From: Gammaproteobacteria bacterium
GTDB taxonomy: Bacteria; Pseudomonadota; Gammaproteobacteria; UBA9214
Direction of reading: 5' to 3'
NCBI GenBank assembly: GCA_029859555.1
Contig: JAOUCV010000130.1
Span: forward strand, 1 to 6,409
DNA length: 6,409 nucleotides
The translations under genes and the position numbers were made by a program. The stretch's first letter is position 1, and every line of letters begins with the position of its first letter. This document shows, in pieces, positions 1-6,409 of the stretch. Under the pieces are notes generated by a model. That model was not told the DNA's origin, did no database searches, and saw nothing but the letters and a program-made list of their open reading frames with translations.

Positions 1-818
1 AGTTGTCGGGTTCTGTGCAGGAAACCGAGCAGATAGCCAATCAGCTTTCTACTGCGAGCAAGAAGCAGTCCGAGGATATTACGGTTGCGGGTTCTGCAAT
101 TGTAGAAATCTCCGGTTCAATGGAAAATGTGTCGAAAGAAGCGAGCGAGTCATCCAAGGTGGCCATGCGTTCGGTTGAAATTGCAAAGAAGGGTGGCGAA
201 GCCGTGCAACGCACCATGAATGGTATGGATACGATTCGCGAGCACATCCAGGAAACTTCCAAGCGTATCAAGCGCCTCGGTGAAAGTTCGCAGGAAATTG
301 GCGATATCGTTGAGCTGATTAATGATATTGCCGAGCAGACCAATATTCTTGCGTTGAATGCGTCAATCCAGGCTGCCATGGCGGGTGAAGCCGGTCGAGG
401 CTTCGCTGTGGTGGCCGACGAGGTGCAGCGTCTTGCTGAGCGCTCTGCCAATGCAACCAAGCAGATTGAAGCGCTGGTTAAAACAATTCAGGCGGATACC
501 AACGAGGCTGTTATCTCTATGGAGAAGAGTACCTCGGGTGTGGTCAACGGAGCACAGCTGGCAGAGGATGCCGGTGGTGCGCTGGAGGAAATTGAATCTG
601 TGTCCAGTCAGCTGGCCGGCCTGATTCAGACGATTTCCGGATCTGCCAGCGAACAGGCAAATGCGGCGACCCAGCTTGCATCCAGCATGAACGGTATCCA
701 GGAAGTAACCCTGCAGGCAACCTCCGGTACCGAGCAGGCTGCACGCTCGATCGGTAATCTCTCCCGACTGGCACAGGATCTTGATACTTCGGTTGCCGGT
801 TTTAAATTGCCGCAATAA
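1..818 (+). CDS. pilJ: PilJ-type methyl-accepting chemotaxis protein, C-terminal part (5' end outside window)
   Basis: The frame is open from the left edge to a TAA at 816-818, so this is the C-terminal part (about 271 codons) of a longer receptor; family members are near 680 residues, with two membrane segments and periplasmic sensor domains, all upstream of the window. What remains is the cytoplasmic MCP signalling coiled coil. The hairpin tip is at 303-450: [19 protein letters not shown], then [17 protein letters not shown] and QRLAERS, the region that binds CheW-like adaptors and the kinase. The following stretch ([19 protein letters not shown]) and the ending GFKLP match P. aeruginosa PilJ as I remember it much better than a generic Tsr/Tar receptor. 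No C-terminal CheR/CheB tether pentapeptide of the NWETF type is present. The gene lies 108 bases upstream of chpA on the same strand, as expected for a Pil-Chp operon. The TTG at 3 is not a start; it is internal. Family assignment is firm; the symbol rests on motif resemblance plus context. Confidence 0.92.
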   Translation, partial: LSGSVQETEQIANQLSTASKKQSEDITVAGSAIVEISGSMENVSKEASESSKVAMRSVEIAKKGGEAVQRTMNGMDTIREHIQETSKRIKRLGESSQEIGDIVELINDIAEQTNILALNASIQAAMAGEAGRGFAVVADEVQRLAERSANATKQIEALVKTIQADTNEAVISMEKSTSGVVNGAQLAEDAGGALEEIESVSSQLAGLIQTISGSASEQANAATQLASSMNGIQEVTLQATSGTEQAARSIGNLSRLAQDLDTSVAGFKLPQ

Positions 819-834
819 TTATCTCTGGAGATAA
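819..834. repeat. Short inverted repeat directly after the pilJ stop
   Basis: TTATCTC (819-825) and GAGATAA (828-834) are exact reverse complements separated by two bases. As RNA this would be a stem of about 6 bp with a 4-nt loop. It begins immediately after the pilJ stop codon and has no T-tract behind it, so it is not a convincing terminator. The right arm includes the GGAGA that could serve as the Shine-Dalgarno of the small ORF at 839, so folding would hide that site. It may be incidental given its small size. Confidence 0.45.
827..831 (+). promoter_or_regulatory. Possible ribosome binding site for the small ORF at 839
   Basis: GGAGA ends seven bases before the ATG at 839, which is normal Shine-Dalgarno spacing. 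It is the only purine-rich site upstream of that ATG, and it lies in the right arm of the short inverted repeat 819-834. Whether it is used depends on whether the 839 ORF is real. Confidence 0.35.
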
Positions 835-838
835 CTTG

Positions 839-934
839 ATGATCCCGCAGTTCAGCTCACAAGCTTGCCTGATTACCCGGCAAGCTTGTGAGCTGCTGAT
901 AGAGGTGAAGGCAAGGAATAGTCATTATGGATGA
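839..934 (+). CDS. Possible 31-residue leader peptide overlapping the chpA start
   Basis: An ATG at 839 with GGAGA seven bases upstream opens 31 codons ending at TGA 932-934, so the frame overlaps the first eight bases of chpA (ATG at 927) in another frame. It begins MIPQFSSQACLI and ends in KARNSHYG; QAC occurs twice because each hairpin arm contains CAAGCTTG in the same reading phase. I see no signal peptide, membrane segment or recognised family. The ORF contains the whole hairpin 853-895, so a ribosome reading it would unfold that stem and terminate on top of the chpA start, the geometry of translational coupling or a leader peptide. Against it: 31 codons can stay open by chance in a 100-base gap, and no homologue can be checked here. 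Treat it as a candidate only. Confidence 0.3.
   Translation: MIPQFSSQACLITRQACELLIEVKARNSHYG
853..895 (+). promoter_or_regulatory. Perfect 17-bp stem-loop in the pilJ-chpA gap
   Basis: The arms 853-869 (CAGCTCACAAGCTTGCC) and 879-895 are exact reverse complements around a 9-nt loop, TGATTACCC. The stem is long and mixed AT/GC, so it should be very stable in RNA. It is followed by CTGATAGAGGTG and not a run of T, so it lacks the tail of an intrinsic terminator on the + strand; the opposite strand has no T-run after it either. It ends 17 bases before the chpA Shine-Dalgarno, which it leaves free. Plausible roles are a processing or stability element setting the pilJ:chpA ratio, partial attenuation, or a protein-binding palindrome, since each arm also contains the self-complementary CAAGCTTG. 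The structure is directly visible; its function is inference. Confidence 0.75.
913..918 (+). promoter_or_regulatory. Ribosome binding site of chpA
   Basis: AAGGAA lies eight bases before the ATG at 927, a good match to the anti-Shine-Dalgarno at normal spacing. In the chpA frame a TGA occurs at 906-908 with no ATG, GTG or TTG codon between it and 927, so this site and the in-frame stop together fix the start. A second purine-rich stretch, GAGGTGAAGG (902-911), is too far from 927 to be the main site. Confidence 0.75.
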
Positions 935-2600
935 AGCTATAGATTACAACGCACTGGGCTGGGTACGCGAGGAGCTGGACGAGACGCTCAAGCTTGCCCG
1001 GGTACAGCTGGAAGAGTATGCCGCCGGTGCTGAAAACAATACATTGCTGCAGAAATGTGCGGCGCAGTTGCATGAGGCCCTGGGGCCGTTGCAAATGGTG
1101 GGCATCAAGGGTGCGGTTCTGCTGACTTCTGAAATGGAAGAAGTGGTTGCCGATCTGCTGCAGGACGCGGTCGAGGAAAAGGAAACTGCGCTGGAACTGT
1201 TGATGCAGGCGTTTTTGCAATTGCCTGACTACCTGTCAAGTATTCGTTCCGGTCGCAAGGATAATCCGGCAGTCATGTTGCCGGTTATCAACAGTCTGCG
1301 TGCGACCCGCGGCGAGCAACCCTTGCAGGAGACTGCAGTATTCTCGCCGAACCTGGCAACGCGCGTGCCGACATCGGTCTTCGATGTACGGGCAAAGAGA
1401 CAGCAGCATGATATCCCGGCGCTGGCGCGTGCGGCGCGTGTTCGCTTCCAGGGAGGGTTGTTATCCTGGTATCGCGGGGGTGATGGTATGTCGACCCTGC
1501 AAGGCCTTGTAGATGTGCTGGTACATTTGCAGGAGCATGCAATGAGCGAGCCGGTAGCGCGGGTATGGTGGATTGGTGCCGGTGTTGCCGAGGCGCTGCG
1601 TGACGGTGAGCTGGAAGAGACAACAGAAGTCAAACAGCTGTTTGGTCAGCTGGACCGGCAGATTAAACGCCTGATGGATTCAGGCGAGAAAGTATTTTCT
1701 GATTTGCTTACCGATGACCTGGTGAAGAACCTGCTTTACCGTTTGACACTATGTGACTCCAGGTCGCAGCGGATTGTCGAAATAAAATCCACATACAGTC
1801 TGAAGAGCAAGCCTGCCAATGGCGAAGATGATGTGCCTTCCAGCGATGGCATGATCGTGTTTAATGATGACCTGCTGCAGACTGTTGCGGTGACTGTGCG
1901 TACTGATGTTGAAAATATCAAGGAGCAGATTGACGCCTATACTCGAAGTGGCGGTACCGACAAGCAGGTATTGGCGCCGGTGGCAGACGGTCTGCATATG
2001 CTGGGTAATACGCTGGATATGATCAGCAAGGAATCATTGAGTAATGCCATGTTCGTGCATGAACTGTCGATGCGTGAGTTTCTCGCTGGAAATGATGACG
2101 ATACGGATGCAATGTTTTCCGCAATTGCAAATACATTGATAACCATTGATGGTGCGATTGATGATGTGGCGGCAAATGATGCCGGCAGCGCTGCAGTGAA
2201 TCAGGGCATTGAGGCAGTCACCCGTGAGGTGATTGTGAGTATGTCCAGGGCAAAAGAGGTTTTTAATGATTTTCTGAAGGATTCCGGCGAGTTTGAAGCG
2301 CTTGGCGAGATACCGGATCTGCTGGAGAAGATGGCTGGTGGTCTGCAGTTGATTGACGAGGAAAGGGCTGCAGTTGTTACCGGAAAAATCAGTGAATTTG
2401 TACTTAAGGAATTAATAGACAAGCACAGGACGCTTCCTGAAGCACAGCTTGACATGCTCGCGGATGCTGTTTGCAGTGTCGAGTTTCATGTCGAGGAAAC
2501 CTGTAAAAATCGTGGTAACACCGGTACTGCGCTTGATATTGCCGAACTGGCAATGAAGAAGCTTGGCTACCCGTGTCCGGTACTTGAGTCTGCCGTTGGT
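927..2600 (+). other. N-terminal Hpt-like and FimL-like region of ChpA
   Basis: Residues 1 to about 558. The first segment carries QLHEALGPLQMVGIKGA around His49 (codon 1071-1073). This matches the Hpt pattern H-x-L-K-G-x-x-x-M-x-G only loosely: the His is kept, but the Lys three residues after it is Leu. Residues 140-560 are predicted mostly helical from composition. They end in LADAVCSVEFHVEE, then DIAELAMKKLGYP, which resembles the ChpA N-terminal region that is homologous to the stand-alone protein FimL. In that family this part is thought to aid regulation or localisation, not catalysis. The match is from memory of the family and no alignment was run. Confidence 0.65.
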
Positions 2601-5600
2601 GAAGAGCCGGCTTCTGAAACTGCATCTGATGTAGTTGAAGAACATACGCCGGTCAGTGATGTTTATTCCTTTGACCCGGAAATTGTTGTGCCGGTAGAGA
2701 CGCCAGCTGCAAGCGTGACCGCGGTGGTTGATAATGCTCCTGATATTGTTGCGATGCAGGTTATTGCTGCAGATGTTGATGAAGAGATTCTGTCAATCTT
2801 CCTGGAGGAGGCAGATGAAGAGCTGCTTAAGCTGAAGGCGCTGGTTCCTGCCTGGGTGAATTGCCCTGACCTCGAGGATTACCTGGTTGATGCGCGGCGT
2901 TCCTTTCACACTCTGAAAGGCAGTGGCCGTATGGTCGGTGCGCTGGCAACCGGTGAGCTGGCCTGGGCGTTTGAGAGCCTCGCCAACAGGATTTCAGAGG
3001 GCGTTGTGACGCCACATAACGATATCAGGGAGCTGATTTCGCGTGCGCCCGGTGCCCTGTCGGCGCTGGTCGGCCAGGTCCGCGGTGAACCTGTTGATAC
3101 AGATCTGGATATCAACTATCTGGCGCATTGTGCGCTGGTATATTGTGATCCAGAGGGTGTTCCCGAGACTCCGCTGTCGGTACAGGAAACTGATCTGGAT
3201 AGTACTGACGAGAGTGTTTCAGCAGAAAATTCGGATTGTGAGCAGCTGGAGATTGTCGAACAGGACAGGCCGCTTGAAGAGGTGTTGGTTGAGCAGGACC
3301 GGCTGGTTGGTCTGCCGGTACTGTCTGCAGAAGCAGATCCTGAAATCGTGGAAATTTTTCTTGAAGAGGCGGCAGAGGAGCTTGCAAGCATCTCCGCTGC
3401 TATTCCTGAGTGGCTAAGTCAGCCTGATAATGAAGATGCGCCAGGTTCAGTGCGTCGCAGTCTGCATACCCTGAAAGGCAGTGGCCGGATGGCCGGCGCA
3501 ATGCTGGTTGGTGAGTTCTCATGGAGTGTTGAGGATCTGCTCAATCGCGTTATCGAAGGTACTGTTACTGCCGGTGAGCAGCTGTTCGAATTGCTGGGGC
3601 AGGTGCCGGAAGCATTATCACAGTTGCTTACCCAGGTGCAGGATGGCAGCTCACCTGAGGCTGATATCAGTCTGCTGATGCAACAGGCAGAAATACTGGC
3701 AAGTGGCGCAGTTATTGAGAGTGTTGCTGCTGTAGAAGAACACACAAGTGGGGAAATTACAGATACTGAAGTTGTAGTTGATGCAGGCGAAGACGCGGAC
3801 GATGATGCTGTACTCATCGAGATCTTCAAAAATGAGTGTATCAGCCACTTGCAGGCCATGCAGGACTATCTTGATATCGGTGATGAACCTCGTGTTGTCA
3901 GCGAGTCACTTTACCGGGCACTGCATACGCTGTCGGGAATATCCGAATCTGCCGAAGTGATCTCTATTCTCTCGCTGGCATATGATCTGAACGCCTATAT
4001 TGACGAGGTGTTTCATGCCGGGCTGGTACTTGATCAGGACGCGCTGGCTGTATTACGCGAGTGCAGTGCTGAACTTGGCCAGCTGGTCGGGAAGTTGCCG
4101 GACCAGGATTTCGATGAGACATCGCAGAGAGCGTTGCGAGAACGTGTCGCAGCCCTGCCACGTGTGGTTGAAGAAGCGGTTGAGGAACTACTGGATGCAG
4201 GACTGGATGTGTCTGCAGATCAACAGCCGGACGAGGATATGGCGGTTCCGGAACAGGAAACGTCAGCGGATGATGATCCGTACGCTGAAATGGACCAGGA
4301 ACTTTACGAGATTTTTGTCGAGGAAGCTGCTGAAGTAATTGAAAGCAGTGAAGCAGCGCTGCGGTTGTGGTCGGAGCAGCCGGATGGTGATGAACACAGG
4401 TCAGAGTTCCAGCGCCATCTTCATACTCTGAAAGGCAGTGCGCGCATGATGGACATCATGCCCATCGGCGATCTGGCTCATGTGCTCGAGTCCCTGATGA
4501 CACAGGTGACAGACGGGCAGGTTGCCGAGTCTGAAGAATTATTTGCGTTGTTACATGAATCCCATGACCGACTCTCTGAAATGGTAGAGAATGTCAAGGC
4601 ACGCAAATTGCCGGGTGATGCAACTGCAGTGGAAGTGTCGCTGCAGGCCGTGACGCAGAAGCAACAAGGTGACACGAACGAGGTGCTCGAGGTTGTTGAA
4701 GAGCAGGAAGTGCCTGATGCCGTTGAGTCTTCCGTTGAAGACATTACCGAAAGTACAGGCAGTGAAACACAGGCCGAGCCGGAACCGGATGTGATTATAG
4801 AGGCTGTCGCAGAGGTTGATGATCAGTCCAGTGTGTCTTCTGAAGCTGAAGTTGTGGAAACTGAAGAGCCAGCTGTTGCAACAGTTGATGAATCCGTGGA
4901 GAACGCGGATATTGAAGTTGCAGAACCGCTCAGAACAGCACCAGTCATTCCTGTCAGGGCTGAGCGTCGCACGGCGCCAAAAGTGCGCAGTGAGCAGGTT
5001 CGGGTACAGTCCGAGTTGCTGGATGACATGGTTAACCATGCCGGCGAGATCAGTATTTATCGCACACGTATGGAACAGCAGGTTAGCGATTATCGATTTA
5101 ACCTTACCGAACTGGACCAGACAATTACCCGTTTGCGTAATCAACTGCGTCAGCTCGAGATGGAGACAGAGGCACAAATTCTTTTTCGCCACGAGCAGGA
5201 GGTTGAGGCAAACAACCAGCAATTCGATCCGCTGGAGATGGATCGATACTCGAACCTGCAACAGACATCACGTTTCCTGATTGAAAGTATCAGTGATTTG
5301 CGCAGTCTCCATGAAATAATGGATAACACCACGCGTGAGGCAGAAACATTGCTGCTGCAGCAATCGCGGGTGAGTACTGACTTGCAGGAAGGATTGATGC
5401 GTACCCGGATGATTCCGTTCTCCGGTCTGGCTTCACGCCTGCGGCGTATTGTGCGTCAATCATCCAGGCAGCTTGGCAAGAAGGTTGAGCTTGATCTGGT
5501 GGGTGCGGACGGCGAAATGGACCGTACCGTCATTGACCGGATTATTGCGCCACTGGAGCATATGTTGAGAAATGCCATTGCTCACGGCATTGAGCAGCCT

Positions 5601-6409
5601 TCCAGGAGAATGCAATCCGGCAAGCAGGAGACTGGATTGATCGCGATCTCGTTTGATCGTGAAGGTCCGGAAATTGTATTGCGTATTGAAGATGATGGCG
5701 CCGGTATTGATATTGATGCAGTACGCGCACGGGCCGTCGAGCGAGGCCTGATGCAGGCAGATTCAGGGCTGGCAGATATTGATGTCATACAATTTATTCT
5801 GCAAACAGGCTTCAGTACTGTGACAGAGGTAACTCAGATCTCAGGCCGCGGTGTCGGCATGGATGTGGTCAACAGCGAGGTTAAGCAACTGGGTGGATCA
5901 TTGCATATTGCCTCAACCGCCGGTGAAGGTACCCTGTTTACAGTGCGCCTTCCCTATACGCTGGCTATCAATCAGGCCTTGCTGGTTACGGCGGGTGAGC
6001 AGTCGTTCTGTGTGCCGCTGGGTAGTGTTGAGGGTGTTGTCAGAGCAAACCCTAAAGAGCTGATGAGCGCATATGGCGCAGAAGATTGTGTCTATGAATA
6101 TGCCGGTAACGAATATCAGTTAAGGCATCTTGGAACACTGCTGGAGACAGGTAATATCGATCTTGATCGCTCGCAGGGGCATGTGCCGGTATTGCTGGTT
6201 CGTATCGGTGAAAAGCGTATTGCCTTCCAGGTTGAATCACTGATGGGTAGTCGCGAAATCGTCATCAAACCGATGGGTTTGCAGTTAAGCACGGTCAGTA
6301 GTGTATCCGGCGCTACCATTCTTGGTGATGGCAGTGTTGTCATGATACTCGATATGGCTGCGATTGCCCGCATCAATACCCGCATGCGGCCGGTTGATTT
6401 GCCGGTCAT
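927..6409 (+). CDS. chpA: ChpA/PilL-type multi-Hpt hybrid chemotaxis histidine kinase (3' end outside window)
   Basis: This CheA-family kinase of the Pil-Chp system takes its input from PilJ through CheW-like adaptors, autophosphorylates on Hpt histidines from ATP, and in the family passes phosphate to PilG/PilH to control type IV pilus motors. The frame is open for 1827 codons with no stop before the edge. Domains by residue: Hpt-like segment 1-110 (His49); FimL-like helical region about 140-560; acidic spacer; Hpt domains about 616-725, 804-910, 959-1060 and 1123-1230, with His 661, 847, 1000 and 1166; acidic linker about 1235-1345; dimerisation helices from 1353; MRTRMIPF at 1491-1498; ATPase N box LEHMLRNAIAHGIE (Asn1549), DDGAG 1589-1593, SGRGVGMDVV 1639-1648, GEGT 1666-1669; CheW domain from about 1682, including SGATILGDGSVVMILD. 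P. aeruginosa ChpA is near 2470 residues with more Xpt modules; this one is shorter. A C-terminal receiver is expected beyond the edge but not seen. All key ATP-binding residues are present, so the kinase looks active. Confidence 0.95.
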   Translation, partial: MDEAIDYNALGWVREELDETLKLARVQLEEYAAGAENNTLLQKCAAQLHEALGPLQMVGIKGAVLLTSEMEEVVADLLQDAVEEKETALELLMQAFLQLPDYLSSIRSGRKDNPAVMLPVINSLRATRGEQPLQETAVFSPNLATRVPTSVFDVRAKRQQHDIPALARAARVRFQGGLLSWYRGGDGMSTLQGLVDVLVHLQEHAMSEPVARVWWIGAGVAEALRDGELEETTEVKQLFGQLDRQIKRLMDSGEKVFSDLLTDDLVKNLLYRLTLCDSRSQRIVEIKSTYSLKSKPANGEDDVPSSDGMIVFNDDLLQTVAVTVRTDVENIKEQIDAYTRSGGTDKQVLAPVADGLHMLGNTLDMISKESLSNAMFVHELSMREFLAGNDDDTDAMFSAIANTLITIDGAIDDVAANDAGSAAVNQGIEAVTREVIVSMSRAKEVFNDFLKDSGEFEALGEIPDLLEKMAGGLQLIDEERAAVVTGKISEFVLKELIDKHRTLPEAQLDMLADAVCSVEFHVEETCKNRGNTGTALDIAELAMKKLGYPCPVLESAVGEEPASETASDVVEEHTPVSDVYSFDPEIVVPVETPAASVTAVVDNAPDIVAMQVIAADVDEEILSIFLEEADEELLKLKALVPAWVNCPDLEDYLVDARRSFHTLKGSGRMVGALATGELAWAFESLANRISEGVVTPHNDIRELISRAPGALSALVGQVRGEPVDTDLDINYLAHCALVYCDPEGVPETPLSVQETDLDSTDESVSAENSDCEQLEIVEQDRPLEEVLVEQDRLVGLPVLSAEADPEIVEIFLEEAAEELASISAAIPEWLSQPDNEDAPGSVRRSLHTLKGSGRMAGAMLVGEFSWSVEDLLNRVIEGTVTAGEQLFELLGQVPEALSQLLTQVQDGSSPEADISLLMQQAEILASGAVIESVAAVEEHTSGEITDTEVVVDAGEDADDDAVLIEIFKNECISHLQAMQDYLDIGDEPRVVSESLYRALHTLSGISESAEVISILSLAYDLNAYIDEVFHAGLVLDQDALAVLRECSAELGQLVGKLPDQDFDETSQRALRERVAALPRVVEEAVEELLDAGLDVSADQQPDEDMAVPEQETSADDDPYAEMDQELYEIFVEEAAEVIESSEAALRLWSEQPDGDEHRSEFQRHLHTLKGSARMMDIMPIGDLAHVLESLMTQVTDGQVAESEELFALLHESHDRLSEMVENVKARKLPGDATAVEVSLQAVTQKQQGDTNEVLEVVEEQEVPDAVESSVEDITESTGSETQAEPEPDVIIEAVAEVDDQSSVSSEAEVVETEEPAVATVDESVENADIEVAEPLRTAPVIPVRAERRTAPKVRSEQVRVQSELLDDMVNHAGEISIYRTRMEQQVSDYRFNLTELDQTITRLRNQLRQLEMETEAQILFRHEQEVEANNQQFDPLEMDRYSNLQQTSRFLIESISDLRSLHEIMDNTTREAETLLLQQSRVSTDLQEGLMRTRMIPFSGLASRLRRIVRQSSRQLGKKVELDLVGADGEMDRTVIDRIIAPLEHMLRNAIAHGIEQPSRRMQSGKQETGLIAISFDREGPEIVLRIEDDGAGIDIDAVRARAVERGLMQADSGLADIDVIQFILQTGFSTVTEVTQISGRGVGMDVVNSEVKQLGGSLHIASTAGEGTLFTVRLPYTLAINQALLVTAGEQSFCVPLGSVEGVVRANPKELMSAYGAEDCVYEYAGNEYQLRHLGTLLETGNIDLDRSQGHVPVLLVRIGEKRIAFQVESLMGSREIVIKPMGLQLSTVSSVSGATILGDGSVVMILDMAAIARINTRMRPVDLPV
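2772..4616 (+). repeat. Tandem array of four Hpt phosphotransfer domains
   Basis: Four units begin with a related helix: ILSIFLEEADEEL (from about 2787), IVEIFLEEAAEEL (3339), LIEIFKNECISHL (3813) and LYEIFVEEAAEVI (4302). Each then has a histidine motif: SFHTLKGSGRMVGA (His codon 2907-2909), SLHTLKGSGRMAGA (3465-3467), ALHTLSGISESAEV (3924-3926) and HLHTLKGSARMMDI (4422-4424). Units 1, 2 and 4 fit the active Hpt consensus. Unit 3 keeps the His but has Ser where Lys is expected and lacks the downstream Arg-Met. The units are separated by acidic, low-complexity linkers. Units 1 and 2 are the most alike and share the DNA string CTGAAAGGCAGTGGCCG (2913-2929 and 3471-3487), the first 13 bases of which recur at 4428-4440. 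Confidence 0.85.
4617..4976 (+). other. Acidic, low-complexity linker between the Hpt array and the kinase core
   Basis: Residues about 1231-1350 are dominated by Glu, Val, Ala, Asp, Ser and Thr (for example VVEEQEVPDAVESSVED and EVVETEEPAVATVDESVE), with almost no aromatic residues and few Lys or Arg. It then switches to basic residues (RAERRTAPKVRSEQVR) just before the dimerisation helices. This is a flexible tether that lets distant Hpt domains reach the ATPase; such linkers are normal in ChpA proteins and are poorly conserved in sequence. Confidence 0.75.
4983..6385 (+). other. CheA-type kinase core and CheW coupling domain of ChpA
   Basis: Residues about 1353-1820. The dimerisation helices start at VRVQSELLDDMVNHAGEIS and include the ChpA-typical DPLEMDRYSNLQQ and AETLLLQQSRVSTDLQEG. 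The ATPase has the N box (Asn1549 flanked by His1545 and His1553), G1 DDGAG, the G2 lid SGRGVGMDVV and GEGT, followed by LPYTLAI, the junction into the CheW (P5) domain. The CheW part has FCVPLGSVEGVVRA and GSREIVIKPMG, expected for receptor and adaptor binding. All motifs are intact with no insertion. The conserved stretch ends about 20 bases before the window edge. Confidence 0.92.

Noticed and set aside
3..5. TTG at the left edge as a start codon for the receptor
   Set aside because: It is internal to the signalling coiled coil. The frame is open to the window edge and the receptor must have membrane and sensor parts upstream.
41..815. Open frames of 139 and 150 codons on the - strand inside pilJ
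   Set aside because: Both are antisense to the conserved MCP signalling region, whose coding is certain; neither shows a family motif or a convincing ribosome binding site context.
853..895. Intrinsic terminator separating pilJ from chpA
   Set aside because: The stem is strong but there is no T-tract on either side, and the two genes belong to one pathway normally co-transcribed.
1743..1748. TTGACA resembling a -35 promoter box inside chpA
   Set aside because: No -10-like sequence at the right distance (the following 30 bases are GC-mixed without TATAAT-like bases), and it sits in mid-gene.
2913..4440. Repeated CTGAAAGGCAGTG as a CRISPR or direct-repeat element
   Set aside because: The copies encode the same Hpt active-site motif in frame at irregular spacing, so they reflect protein domain repetition, not a DNA element.
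4551..5261. 236-codon open frame on the - strand inside chpA
   Set aside because: It lies opposite the linker and dimerisation region of a clearly real gene, its protein is Leu/Cys/His/Asn/Phe-rich with no recognisable motif, and it is best explained as a shadow of codon bias on the + strand.
927..6409. Large + strand region taken as non-coding or as several small genes
   Set aside because: Reading the frame that starts at 927 gives an unbroken protein whose Hpt, ATPase and CheW motifs are all in the same phase; the shorter frames within it are shadows.

Overview
The window is a stretch of a Pil-Chp (type IV pilus chemosensory) operon on the + strand. It holds the 3' end of a PilJ-type chemoreceptor gene (1-818), a 108-base intergenic segment with a strong hairpin and a possible leader ORF, and most of a giant ChpA/PilL-type CheA kinase gene that starts at 927 and runs off the right edge without a stop. 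The Pil-Chp gene set and the close resemblance to remembered Pseudomonas PilJ and ChpA point to a gammaproteobacterium. Base composition looks near-balanced to slightly GC-rich, unlike a high-GC pseudomonad. I cannot name a genus.

Layout: (1) 1-818 encodes the cytoplasmic signalling hairpin of PilJ, which couples through a CheW-like protein (PilI/ChpC class) to the kinase. (2) 819-926 contains a short inverted repeat just after the pilJ stop, a perfect 17-bp inverted repeat with a 9-nt loop (853-895), and the chpA ribosome binding site. A 31-codon ORF (839-934) with its own plausible Shine-Dalgarno spans the large hairpin and overlaps the chpA start. (3) 927-6409 is one uninterrupted frame of 1827 codons plus 2 bases. 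In order it encodes an N-terminal Hpt-like and FimL-like region, a tandem array of four Hpt domains (His at residues 661, 847, 1000 and 1166), a long acidic linker, a CheA dimerisation and ATPase core, and a CheW domain. The C-terminal receiver domain usual for this family would lie beyond the window.

How it works together: in the known family, PilJ senses a periplasmic or pilus-linked signal and controls autophosphorylation of the kinase. The phosphoryl group moves through the Hpt domains and the terminal receiver to PilG and PilH, which set pilus extension and retraction (twitching) and, in Pseudomonas, cAMP-linked surface sensing. No pilK-like CheR methyltransferase gene sits between pilJ and chpA here, unlike the P. 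aeruginosa order. Nothing suggests a mobile element, CRISPR array, RNA gene or phage. The less ordinary signals are the pilJ-chpA junction and the uneven conservation of the phosphotransfer sites.
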